Shown here in pieces: positions 1 to 5,824 of a stretch of 6,477 nucleotides of DNA. Source of the DNA: CAZTJA01 sp964613745 (GTDB lineage Bacteria > Desulfobacterota > Desulfomonilia > Desulfomonilales > Desulfomonilaceae). Position numbers and translations under genes: made by a program. Below the pieces are notes generated by a model that was not told the origin of the DNA, searched no databases, and saw only the letters and a program-made list of their open reading frames with translations. The stretch's first letter is position 1. Each line of letters begins with the position of its first letter. The DNA lies in NCBI GenBank assembly GCA_964613745.1, contig CAZTJA010000135.1:1-6477 (forward strand), read 5' to 3'.

Positions 1-56
1 AATTCAGCCGGAATCCCGGTCGGGTCGAAATCTCGAGCGGTAAGATCCGGATCCAT
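1..56 (-). CDS. N-terminus of an unidentified protein (runs off left edge)
   Basis: Only the first 18 codons are in the window, reading MDPDLTARDFDPTGIPAE. The start is supported by a good ribosome binding site on the minus strand (TAGGAG, just upstream, about 7 bases from the ATG) and by an AT-rich spacer with promoter-like hexamers in front of it. The peptide is acidic and hydrophilic, with no signal peptide or membrane segment, so the protein probably begins in the cytoplasm. It lies downstream of the UbiA-type gene pair on the same strand, but a 140-base gap and its own promoter candidate suggest a separate unit. No family can be named from this fragment. Confidence 0.6.
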   Translation of the reverse strand, partial: MDPDLTARDFDPTGIPAE

Positions 57-88
57 AGGGTGCTCCTAAAATGTACTTCTCAACAACA

Positions 89-118
89 AAAATACTATTG
101 CTATCGCAGTAGTGTCAC
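89..118 (-). promoter_or_regulatory. candidate sigma70-type promoter for the left-edge gene
   Basis: On the minus strand a GTGACA hexamer (118-113) is followed after 18 bases by TATTTT (94-89). This would give a leader of about 26 bases containing the TAGGAG ribosome binding site of the gene starting at 56. A consensus TTGACA also lies further upstream (156-151), but the sequence 17 bases after it (TACCCA) is a poor -10. The call rests on hexamer match and position only. Confidence 0.33.
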
Positions 119-198
119 GGGTTCGTTTGGGTAGCACCCCAATTTCTAATTGTCAAGCTTTGGTTTTATTTTTTTTATTAAAATATACTATTCATTCA

Positions 199-495
199 CT
201 AATTATTTTTTTGGCCACTGCCGTAAAGATCCTTGTGCTTCTTCAATACTTCCGGATCGATTTTAATTTCCTGATTTTCTTCTTTAAATTTTTCGAGACT
301 TTTCTTTTCTTGATAGGAGAACACCGCGGTTTCAATGTAACCCACGATAAGCTCTCCTTGAGGCAATTCTCTCACAAACGCTACGCCGCTCATGAGAGTG
401 GGTTGATTGGTACGTAGGCCGTGTACATAGCAGCCCAGCACAATCCCTATTCCCGCCATAAGTCCGAAAAACAGCACATAACGAAGAAATCTCAT
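199..495 (-). CDS. small membrane-anchored or lipoprotein-like protein, function unknown
   Basis: A 98-residue protein that I do not recognise. Residues 3-22 are strongly hydrophobic after two basic residues, forming a signal or membrane anchor that ends in V19-L20-G21-C22. That fits a permissive lipobox, so it may be a lipoprotein cleaved before Cys22; a plain N-terminal membrane helix is the alternative. The rest is hydrophilic, and the C-terminal third (from about residue 65) is rich in Lys and Glu, probably helical and exposed outside the cytoplasm. I chose the ATG at 495; the frame is open to a TTG at 504, but AAAGAG lies directly against that codon, whereas it is about 9 bases from the ATG. 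The gene begins 13 bases after the UbiA-type gene stop, so the two are very likely co-transcribed and may act together. It is AT-rich compared with the plus-strand genes. Confidence 0.72.
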   Translation of the reverse strand: MRFLRYVLFFGLMAGIGIVLGCYVHGLRTNQPTLMSGVAFVRELPQGELIVGYIETAVFSYQEKKSLEKFKEENQEIKIDPEVLKKHKDLYGSGQKNN

Positions 496-508
496 TTTTC
501 TCAACTCT

Positions 509-1381
509 TTAAAAATATATTATGCCCACACACATGGACAGCCAGATGATGGTGCAAATCAAAAGTGGAGGATCCGTCAAGAGCAGATTGGTGGGAGATC
601 CGCCATCTTCCCTCAAGTAAATCAAATACATATATCGGAAGATGCCGTATGTGACAAACGGTATGGTAAACATCATCTTTTCAGTATGTATTCCCGTCCC
701 ACGCACCGAATAAAGGCAATAGAATATGAATGTTGCAGTCGTCACTACCTGGAGAAGTTGATCCAACAAAATGACATTGTAGTTTACGAGTACCGGCCTG
801 TGACACACCGCGTCGTCACACAGCATCACCACCTCATGACGGCGCTTGCCCAACGCAAGAAATATTGCAATTGAAAATGTACAAAGGATCAACCAACTGG
901 ACACCGATACGCTTATTACGAGAGCTCCACCTATCACGCGCAACAGGAACCCCAGTGAAATAGAGAGCACATCCAATATCACGATGTCCTTCAATTTGAC
1001 TGAATAGACGATATGAAGGGCGAAGTAAAAAATGAGTGTATAGTATCCAATCGCCGGAATGGATGCTGCCGCTAGTATTGCTCCCGTGGCAAAAATCAAC
1101 CCCAGTATTAAGAAGAAAGCCTGATTTGGAGAAACTTCTCCGGATGCCAGAGGTCTTTTCTTCTTGAGCGGATGAATCCGGTCCTGCTCCATATCCATGT
1201 AGTCATTAACAATGTAAGTTGCCGATGACACAAGGCAAAAAGCCCCAAGCATCCCGAGCGTGCGAAATACGTCATCGAAATGAAACAATCTACCGCTAAA
1301 AATGAGCGGCATAACCACAAAACCATTCTTGATCCACTGAGTCGGCCTTGCTAATTTAATTAATGAGATCAAGAGCTTCAT
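509..1381 (-). CDS. UbiA-superfamily prenyltransferase, decaprenyl-phosphate phosphoribosyltransferase type
   Basis: An integral membrane protein of about 290 residues with many hydrophobic segments. Family marks, numbered from the chosen start: RPTQWIKN near the N-terminus; the Asp-rich Mg/diphosphate site NDYMDMEQDR at 59-68, then KKRPLASGE (74-82); YSVKLKDIVILD at 126-137; GKRRHE at 178-183; and a C-terminal DGGSPTNLLLTDPPL at 259-273. This set is typical of the branch containing mycobacterial Rv3806c, which moves phosphoribose from PRPP to polyprenyl phosphate (EC 2.4.2.45), rather than quinone or heme UbiA enzymes. The product would be a lipid-linked pentose donor for envelope glycans; the substrate here is inferred. 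The frame is open upstream to an ATG at 1462, but family members start near the RPxQWxKN motif and that ATG has no ribosome binding site; the ATG at 1381 has GGGAAG 11 bases upstream. The next gene on this strand follows 13 bases after the stop. Confidence 0.85.
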   Translation of the reverse strand: MKLLISLIKLARPTQWIKNGFVVMPLIFSGRLFHFDDVFRTLGMLGAFCLVSSATYIVNDYMDMEQDRIHPLKKKRPLASGEVSPNQAFFLILGLIFATGAILAAASIPAIGYYTLIFYFALHIVYSVKLKDIVILDVLSISLGFLLRVIGGALVISVSVSSWLILCTFSIAIFLALGKRRHEVVMLCDDAVCHRPVLVNYNVILLDQLLQVVTTATFIFYCLYSVRGTGIHTEKMMFTIPFVTYGIFRYMYLIYLREDGGSPTNLLLTDPPLLICTIIWLSMCVGIIYF

Positions 1382-1504
1382 TATAGCTAGTACTTCCCGT
1401 ATTATAGAGGATTGAACCGTATTCAGTATCATGCTTCGCATCTGCTGTAAATGTGTCCTCATTTTTCATAAGATATACCGGAAAACTTTAAGGCTTATCT
1501 GGAG

Positions 1505-1513
1505 ATTATATCA
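1505..1513 (-). promoter_or_regulatory. extended -10 promoter (TGATATAAT) for the UbiA-type operon
   Basis: The minus strand reads TGATATAAT, a perfect TG-n extended -10 followed by consensus TATAAT at 1510-1505. No good -35 lies 17-18 bases upstream, which extended -10 promoters can tolerate. Transcription would start near 1498, leaving a leader of about 117 bases to the chosen start at 1381. A second TATAAT lies on the same strand at 1406-1401, inside the N-terminal extension of the reading frame, but starts so close to the ATG that it would barely leave room for a ribosome binding site. Confidence 0.5.
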
Positions 1514-1610
1514 GGTTTCACATGAACTAATCCACACAAATTACTTTGTTTCATACTAAACTCATTTATAAAGTCTCGCAGATCTATGTAATAAACGAAA
1601 GAGAACCCGC

Positions 1611-1913
1611 ATGAATATACACGAAGAAAACATCAGAGAAGAAAATCGTCGGATCCGCATCTTGCGCATAGCCGGCGATCTGCTTGTCAATTCAATCATG
1701 ACGAGATCGGTAACCGCGGATCAGGCCAATGACATGATTCATGGAGTTAGAAGTCTAGCCCTCAATCTGTTTCCCGGTAAGGATGAGCAGTTTAATCTTA
1801 TCTATATGCCGCGATTCAGAAGAGCGCTCCGCGAAGCAGGCTATTACAACGAACTGCCTCGGCTTGAAGTAATCGAAGGAGGAAAGATGAACTCGGCGAC
1901 AAACCATGGCTAA
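1611..1913 (+). CDS. conserved-looking small helical protein, function unknown
   Basis: A 100-residue cytoplasmic protein with no signal peptide or membrane segment. Residues 5-30 are highly charged then amphipathic (EENRRIRILRIAGDLL), followed by a second likely helix with an FPGKDEQFNLIY stretch (residues 54-65) and a basic PRFRRALRE segment near 67-75. The pattern resembles small hypothetical proteins I associate loosely with deltaproteobacteria, but I cannot name a family or role. The ribosome binding site is weak (AAAGAGAA, about 7 bases before the ATG). It is divergent from the UbiA-type operon and lies 162 bases before apgM, which has its own promoter candidate. Oddly, its last codons contain a strong Shine-Dalgarno (AAGGAGG, 1877-1883) before an in-frame ATG (1887) with only eight codons left; probably chance. 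Confidence 0.7.
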   Translation: MNIHEENIREENRRIRILRIAGDLLVNSIMTRSVTADQANDMIHGVRSLALNLFPGKDEQFNLIYMPRFRRALREAGYYNELPRLEVIEGGKMNSATNHG

Positions 1914-1998
1914 CTGGTAATCCGCCCCTTATGCCGATCACCGACATGAAAACCCTCACCAATCTTCCTTGCGATTACAAAGGGTTGACGATTATAAG

Positions 1999-2027
1999 TT
2001 GAACATCTTGCACGGCAACATTATCAT
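1999..2027 (+). promoter_or_regulatory. candidate sigma70-type promoter for apgM and the GSCFA gene
   Basis: TTGAAC at 1999-2004 is followed after exactly 17 bases by TATCAT at 2022-2027, four and five matches of six to the consensus hexamers. Transcription would begin near 2034, giving a leader of about 40 bases that holds the strong GGAGG (2066-2070) five bases before the apgM start. A nearby TTGACG (1985-1990) has no matching -10. Confidence 0.45.
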
Positions 2028-2075
2028 TCGAAAAATCAGCGACTTTTTATGTGGTGAATCTTCGCGGAGGATGGA

Positions 2076-3293
2076 ATGTCCGATCTGAAATTGATGCAGG
2101 ATTTAACCCAAACCGGGACCAGCAAAATTGTGCTCCTGGTAATGGATGGTCTCGGCGGCCTACCCCGTGAAACGGGGGGATACACCGAATTGGAAACAGC
2201 CGCTACACCCAATATGGATAAACTTGCCCGAGACGGCATGCTGGGGCTCATGAATACCGTCGGACTTGGAATTTCTCCGGGAAGCGGGCCTGGTCACTTG
2301 GGATTGTTCGGTTACGATCCTATGAAATACCTAATAGGTAGAGGCGTTCTAGAAGCCGTAGGTATCGGAATTCCCTTGACTCCGAATGATGTCGCCGCAC
2401 GCGGCAATTTCTGCACCGTAGATTCGGAAGGCTTGATCACCGATAGAAGGGCCGGTCGCATCCCCACTGAGGAGTGTGCGAGAATGGTTTCGCTCATCAA
2501 TGACATCCAACTCCCCGGCGTGGAAGTCATCGTAAAACCGGTCAGGGATTACAGATTTGTTCTCATCCTCAGAGGCCCCGGCTTATCGGATCAACTCAAT
2601 GAAACGGATCCCCAAAGAGTGGGTTTCAGACCTCTCATTGTGGCTGCACAGGACGGATCCGACGAAGCAAAGGCAACCGCAAATCTCGTGAATATGTGGA
2701 TCGATCAGGTTGCCGATCGTATCAAAGATCAACATCCCGCGAACATGGTTACATTGCGTGGTTGGTCAAAAGAACCCGGCCTTCCAACCATTCAGGACAT
2801 ATATAAGATGAAAACAGCCGCATTGGCCGTCTATCCCATGTATAAAGGATTGGCAAGCCTTGTCGGCATGGAACTCGTACCAAACTTGATGAACATCGAC
2901 GACCAGATGGAAGCTCTCAAACGAGAATGGCACAGCCACGATTTCTTTTTCATTCATTACAAATACACGGACAGCAAAGGCGAAGATGGAGACTTTGACG
3001 GCAAGGTGAAAGAAATTGAAAAGGTTGACGCAATCATTCCACGAATTCTCGATCAAAAGCCCGACGTGCTCGTGATCACGGGGGATCACTCCACCCCCGC
3101 CGTACTCAAATCACATAGTTGGCATCCCGTTCCCGTCTTGTTGTGGGCACCGGGCGTAACCAGGGCAAACCCGGACGTTACCTCCTTCGGGGAAACGCAA
3201 TGTCTGAACGGGGCACTGGGGCAGTTTAATGCCGCCAATTTAATGACCATTATGACTGCTTACGGTCAGAGGCAGGTTAAATACGGCGCTTAA
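2076..3293 (+). CDS. apgM: 2,3-bisphosphoglycerate-independent phosphoglycerate mutase, archaeal type (ApgM)
   Basis: A 405-residue soluble enzyme interconverting 3- and 2-phosphoglycerate in glycolysis and gluconeogenesis (EC 5.4.2.12). It belongs to the alkaline-phosphatase superfamily and needs two metal ions. Visible marks: the metal-binding VMDGLGG at residues 22-28; ATPNMDKLARDG at 43-54; the catalytic loop GSGPGHLGLFGYDP at 69-82, with Ser70 the expected phosphoserine nucleophile; KYTDSKGEDGD at 296-306; and VITGDHSTP at 333-341 with SHSWHP at 346-351, giving the C-terminal metal ligands (Asp337, His338 and a following His). Length matches the ApgM family (about 400), not the longer GpmI type. 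The start at 2076 has GGAGG five bases upstream. The GSCFA gene follows after 14 bases, so the two are probably one transcript, although no metabolic link between them is obvious. Confidence 0.93.
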   Translation: MSDLKLMQDLTQTGTSKIVLLVMDGLGGLPRETGGYTELETAATPNMDKLARDGMLGLMNTVGLGISPGSGPGHLGLFGYDPMKYLIGRGVLEAVGIGIPLTPNDVAARGNFCTVDSEGLITDRRAGRIPTEECARMVSLINDIQLPGVEVIVKPVRDYRFVLILRGPGLSDQLNETDPQRVGFRPLIVAAQDGSDEAKATANLVNMWIDQVADRIKDQHPANMVTLRGWSKEPGLPTIQDIYKMKTAALAVYPMYKGLASLVGMELVPNLMNIDDQMEALKREWHSHDFFFIHYKYTDSKGEDGDFDGKVKEIEKVDAIIPRILDQKPDVLVITGDHSTPAVLKSHSWHPVPVLLWAPGVTRANPDVTSFGETQCLNGALGQFNAANLMTIMTAYGQRQVKYGA

Positions 3294-3307
3294 CTGAGCA
3301 CTCCCTC

Positions 3308-4261
3308 ATGGCAAAATCAGACGTTCATCCCATACACCATTTTGAATCTTGGCAGGTTTGGCCGGGATCCTACGACAACCCTCATTCCGGTGACCGGTAC
3401 CCCTTCAAGGTACCGGCTCCGTTCACAATCGACAAACGAACGCATATCGCATCCATGGGTTCGTGTTTCGCCCGTGAAATAAAGACCGTACTCCTCCGTG
3501 AAGGATACAATTATATCACCGAAGAGATACATCATCCCGCTTCAAAACATGCGAGCGCAGCATGGGAGCGGCTCTACAACACCTTTTCGATGCGCCAAAT
3601 CTTTGATTACACCTTCGGCGAGTGGCACCCGAACCTCCGCTGGTGGACAGCGCCTCAAACCGGCAAGATACAGGATCCCTATCGGAGAATCATCCTGTAT
3701 AATTCAGTTGAAGAAGCAGAATCAGACTTTGCCGAACATCGCCGCCATTCGTTTGCAGCTTTAACCAAAGCGGAAGTATTGATCATAACCTTGGGTTTGA
3801 CTGAAGTGTGGCAAGACCAGGTTGACGGTTCCGTCATTTGTCTGCCCGCAGGCCCGTATGTCAATGAACGCGGAGACATGAGCCGCTATAAATTCCGAGT
3901 GACACGGCATTCGGAAAATCTCGAAAACCTGGAGCATATCCACAGACTTTTGTCTCTCCATAATCCGTCGTGTAAGCTGATTGTAACCGTTTCCCCCGTT
4001 CACCTTTGGGCAACCTTCCGAAAAGACTGCGACATCATTTCCGCAAGCTGCAATTCAAAGTCCACATTACGGTCCGTTGCCGACGAATTCTGCTCCAACC
4101 ATCCTGATGTGTTGTATTTCCCGGCTTACGAAATGGCCACCATATTCAGACCCATGCAGAACAAATCCATTTTTGCTGAAGGGAGAGAAAACTTCCATGT
4201 AAACGCCGAAACGGTTGACTTCATAATGAACGGATTTTTCCATCTTTTTTCGCCAAAATAG
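3308..4261 (+). CDS. GSCFA-domain protein (SGNH-like hydrolase/transferase family)
   Basis: A 317-residue protein of the GSCFA family (PF08885), named for its hallmark motif, seen here as MGSCFAREI at residues 50-58. Other blocks fit the same fold: a TLGLTEVW segment at 161-168, VSPVHLWATF from 228, and a C-terminal FHVNAETVDFI from 296, where His297 is a candidate catalytic His in SGNH-type enzymes with Ser52 as nucleophile. Members are poorly characterised and are thought to act as esterases or acyltransferases on carbohydrates; the substrate here is unknown. There is no signal peptide, so it should act in the cytoplasm or at the inner membrane face. It lies 14 bases after apgM and its own ribosome binding site is poor, which suggests translational coupling. 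No hairpin terminator is visible after the stop. Confidence 0.88.
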   Translation: MAKSDVHPIHHFESWQVWPGSYDNPHSGDRYPFKVPAPFTIDKRTHIASMGSCFAREIKTVLLREGYNYITEEIHHPASKHASAAWERLYNTFSMRQIFDYTFGEWHPNLRWWTAPQTGKIQDPYRRIILYNSVEEAESDFAEHRRHSFAALTKAEVLIITLGLTEVWQDQVDGSVICLPAGPYVNERGDMSRYKFRVTRHSENLENLEHIHRLLSLHNPSCKLIVTVSPVHLWATFRKDCDIISASCNSKSTLRSVADEFCSNHPDVLYFPAYEMATIFRPMQNKSIFAEGRENFHVNAETVDFIMNGFFHLFSPK

Positions 4262-4292
4262 CTCACCTTTCGATGCAGACTTCAAGCCGTAG

Positions 4293-4322
4293 TTGACATT
4301 TAGTTAAACAAACTGATAAAAT
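4293..4322 (+). promoter_or_regulatory. strong sigma70-type promoter for the lipoprotein gene
   Basis: A perfect TTGACA (4293-4298) is followed after 18 bases by TAAAAT (4317-4322), which is preceded by TG one base away (TGATAAAAT, 4314-4322), an extended -10. The start would be near 4329, leaving a leader of about 65 bases. The promoter begins only 32 bases after the GSCFA stop and shows that the lipoprotein gene need not depend on the apgM transcript. Confidence 0.72.
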
Positions 4323-4338
4323 ATGCGCTCCATGTGGG

Positions 4339-4393
4339 GTTCACAATTTGAACAGGGGGAGGGAAATCCCTGAAGCGGAGGGGTTTCACCTCT
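4339..4393 (+). promoter_or_regulatory. structured 5' leader with possibly sequestered ribosome binding site
   Basis: Three short inverted repeats lie in series: GTTCA-caatt-TGAAC (4339-4353), AGGG-aaat-CCCT (4360-4371; alternatively CAGGG 4353-4357 with CCCTG 4368-4372), and GGAGG (4377-4381) with CCTCT (4389-4393, one G-U pair). The last hairpin would bury the Shine-Dalgarno itself and ends directly at the ATG. The GGAGG to ATG distance is long (12 bases) in linear form. The stems are short, so real folding is uncertain. Confidence 0.4.
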
Positions 4394-5347
4394 ATGAAGG
4401 ATGTTCGCACAATTGTTTCCTCACGAAGTAAGACTTTCTATGATGTAAAGTTCTTCTGTTTCTTCGCGTTTGTCCTTTCCGCTCTCCTTCTGAATGCCTG
4501 CACGATCGTTGCGCAATCCCCGTACCTGTCCCAGGAAGCCGGCATGCCATATCTCGCGTATGATCAGCCCCTCATATCCGACACATCGGGAAATCTGCCC
4601 TATCAAAAATGGAGATTGCCGTCATGGGAAGATGATCTCAGATATGTATGGCTGGTCGGCAATTACGACTTCCGAAACTTTGACAACGTTGAAATGATAC
4701 TCTATTTCCACGGCATGCATTCATCAGACTATTACACTGCATTTCGCAAAGAATTACAGGCTTTAACAGATAAGAGACCCAACAAGCCTTTCGTGTTCAT
4801 AGGATTTGTAGATACGCCTCATGTCACCCCCGAAGATCGCAGTAGAGAACGTTGGAAGGCTTTTACCGCAGGACAGACGGATTACCCGGAGAGACTCAGC
4901 AAGTCCGTCAATACCCTCTTCCGAGCTTTTCGCAAGACATACGCGAATATCGACAAAGATAAAACGTCCATAGTACTGAGCGGCTTTTCCGGTGGAGGCA
5001 AAGTCTTAGATGCAGTAGGTCAATGGCTGGCAAAGAGCCCCAAGGACGACCCGTATGCTGAAGTGTTCAGGGCCAGGTTAAGCAAAATAGTGTACTTTGA
5101 TTGCTGGTTCGACAAGAACGTACTGGAAACCGTCCCTACCCTGCTGGAAGATAATCCCGACATAAAAATAGTGGGCACCGTCCACATGAAGAAGCCGGTT
5201 GAACACGCAGCAATGCTGGCGGGCCGTTACAACATGTCCGTGGATAAGGAACGGAAAGAACTGAAGGCCCTTGACGGCAGGTTGACCATATTTAAGGATG
5301 AAAGCCACTGGAATGCCATGATTTCAAGGCTGAAAGAAGCACTGTAA
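4394..5347 (+). CDS. secreted alpha/beta-hydrolase-fold lipoprotein
   Basis: A 317-residue protein with a type II signal peptide: basic n-region, hydrophobic stretch from about residue 20, and lipobox L33-N34-A35-C36. Thr at +2 favours outer-membrane sorting by the usual rule. The mature part carries alpha/beta-hydrolase marks: YFHGMHS at 104-110 (HG oxyanion region), the nucleophile elbow LSGFSGGG with Ser199, an Asp-containing YFDCWFD segment after the next strand, and DESHW at 302-306, where His305 is the likely catalytic His. It is therefore probably an esterase, lipase or peptidase-like enzyme at the cell envelope; the substrate cannot be told. The n-region is long, but no better start exists and GGAGGGG lies upstream. 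It has its own promoter and is followed by a gene-free stretch and the LEPR-XLL gene on the same strand, so a functional link with that surface protein is possible but unproven. Confidence 0.85.
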   Translation: MKDVRTIVSSRSKTFYDVKFFCFFAFVLSALLLNACTIVAQSPYLSQEAGMPYLAYDQPLISDTSGNLPYQKWRLPSWEDDLRYVWLVGNYDFRNFDNVEMILYFHGMHSSDYYTAFRKELQALTDKRPNKPFVFIGFVDTPHVTPEDRSRERWKAFTAGQTDYPERLSKSVNTLFRAFRKTYANIDKDKTSIVLSGFSGGGKVLDAVGQWLAKSPKDDPYAEVFRARLSKIVYFDCWFDKNVLETVPTLLEDNPDIKIVGTVHMKKPVEHAAMLAGRYNMSVDKERKELKALDGRLTIFKDESHWNAMISRLKEAL

Positions 5348-5374
5348 AAGCCGCTGGGATCCATCAGAAGTTTT

Positions 5375-5395
5375 GATCCAAAGTGTGCTTGGATC
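5375..5395. repeat. 7-bp perfect inverted repeat, possible weak terminator
   Basis: GATCCAA (5375-5381) and TTGGATC (5389-5395) flank a 7-base loop, 28 bases after the lipoprotein stop. The position fits a transcript end, but no T-run follows on either strand, so it is not a standard intrinsic terminator. A competing pairing of GGATC (5357-5361) with GATCC (5375-5379) is possible. Confidence 0.35.
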
Positions 5396-5424
5396 TAAGC
5401 ATCTTATAGGCAACTAAGGATTGG

Positions 5425-5440
5425 CATAATTGTGATTATG
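5425..5440. repeat. perfect dyad CATAAT-4-ATTATG
   Basis: Two 6-base arms (5425-5430, 5435-5440) around TGTG form a perfect dyad. It could be a regulator site; no promoter hexamers fit around it. Confidence 0.35.
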
Positions 5441-5515
5441 TCAAAACGCTTTACAGGTGTAGCGCAATTTGTCGCAAGTAAGTGTGAGATATTTTTCCAT
5501 ATTGTCTGACATTTA

Positions 5516-5542
5516 CCATAGAACTATGGGATTGATTCCATA
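5516..5542. repeat. overlapping dyads built from CCATA/TATGG half-sites
   Basis: CCATAG-AA-CTATGG (5516-5529) is a perfect 14-base dyad. Its right arm is reused in a second, 18-base near-palindrome (5525-5542, 7 of 8 arm bases matching) ending in CCATA. Three alternating half-sites thus sit in 27 bases, about 125 bases upstream of the promoter at 5668. Confidence 0.42.
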
Positions 5543-5604
5543 CCGGGTCAATTCTTAGTTCAAAGTGAGTGGCTTGCATTTTTGTTTTCTCAGCTTTCAT
5601 TTTG

Positions 5605-5624
5605 ACAATCGTCAATACGATTGT
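5605..5624. repeat. 8-bp perfect inverted repeat, operator-like
   Basis: ACAATCGT (5605-5612) and ACGATTGT (5617-5624) flank CAAT, giving a 20-base perfect dyad with a centre typical of a dimeric regulator site. It overlaps a TTGACA (5602-5607) that has no fitting -10, and it ends 43 bases before the real -35. It is not followed by a T-run. Confidence 0.45.
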
Positions 5625-5649
5625 GAGTGCAGTTTTTCGGTACGGAAAT

Positions 5650-5659
5650 TGCTTAAGCA
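5650..5659. repeat. 10-base palindrome TGCTTAAGCA beside the -35
   Basis: A perfect palindrome ending eight bases before the TTGACA at 5668, the position where an activator or repressor would touch RNA polymerase. Short enough to arise by chance. Confidence 0.3.
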
Positions 5660-5667
5660 TAATCGCG

Positions 5668-5696
5668 TTGACATGACAGCAGGTTTCTGCTATGAT
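5668..5696 (+). promoter_or_regulatory. near-consensus sigma70-type promoter of the LEPR-XLL/DUF4347 gene
   Basis: TTGACA (5668-5673), 17-base spacer, TATGAT (5691-5696), with TG at 5688-5689 forming an extended -10 (TGCTATGAT). The spacer carries AGCAG-gttt-CTGCT (5678-5691), a dyad running into the -10 that could be an operator. Transcription would start near 5703. This is the best promoter in the window. Confidence 0.75.
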
Positions 5697-5702
5697 TTGA
5701 CA

Positions 5703-5824
5703 AACTATTAATACAACCAGCTTGAGGGTTCTTCTGGGACATAAAGCCCACGGGAAATAAATCCTGACAATCACGACCTCTCAGGGGGATGTCCAGGGTG
5801 ACGTTCGATCACCGGGAGGTACCT
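5703..5824 (+). promoter_or_regulatory. structured leader of the LEPR-XLL/DUF4347 gene
   Basis: About 120 transcribed bases precede the start codon. Possible stems: CCAG (5717-5720) with CTGG (5734-5737); CGGGA (5751-5755) with TCCTG (5762-5766, one G-U); and GGTGA (5797-5801) with TCACC (5809-5813), directly before the Shine-Dalgarno GGGAGGT (5814-5820). The last hairpin could be extended by TCC (5792-5794) pairing GGA of the Shine-Dalgarno. GGGACATAAAGCC (5736-5748) recalls the GGGACGCAAAGCC core of GEMM cyclic-dinucleotide riboswitches, but other conserved parts are missing, so I do not call a riboswitch. Confidence 0.4.

Larger units (their letters stand above)
5348..5667 (+). other. gene-free stretch with several short inverted repeats
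   Basis: No convincing gene lies here. The longest frame, on the minus strand (5451-5774), overlaps the next promoter and has no family features. A 23-codon plus-strand frame starting at 5438 has no ribosome binding site. The stretch is AT-rich and holds a run of short perfect or near-perfect dyads, listed separately, that could be protein-binding sites or decayed element ends. Confidence 0.6.

Noticed and set aside
161..178. T-rich run resembling a terminator tail
   Set aside because: No stable hairpin lies just before it on the plus strand and no plus-strand gene ends there.
112..417. 101-codon plus-strand frame
   Set aside because: It starts in an AT-rich spacer, is rich in Phe and Leu from poly-T runs, and lies opposite the small membrane-anchored protein that has a plausible start and operon position.
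2766..3089. 107-codon minus-strand frame inside apgM
   Set aside because: Antisense shadow of a well-supported enzyme gene; no ribosome binding site or family features.
5438..5509. 23-codon plus-strand frame (MSKRFTGVAQF...)
   Set aside because: No ribosome binding site, no promoter and no recognisable family; its ATG is part of the CATAAT/ATTATG dyad.
5516..5542. Possible transposon end or IS remnant
   Set aside because: No partner inverted repeat, target duplication or transposase fragment is visible in the window.
5451..5774. 107-codon minus-strand frame in the spacer before the LEPR-XLL gene
   Set aside because: It covers the strong plus-strand promoter and leader, has no recognisable domain, and its composition looks like translated non-coding DNA.
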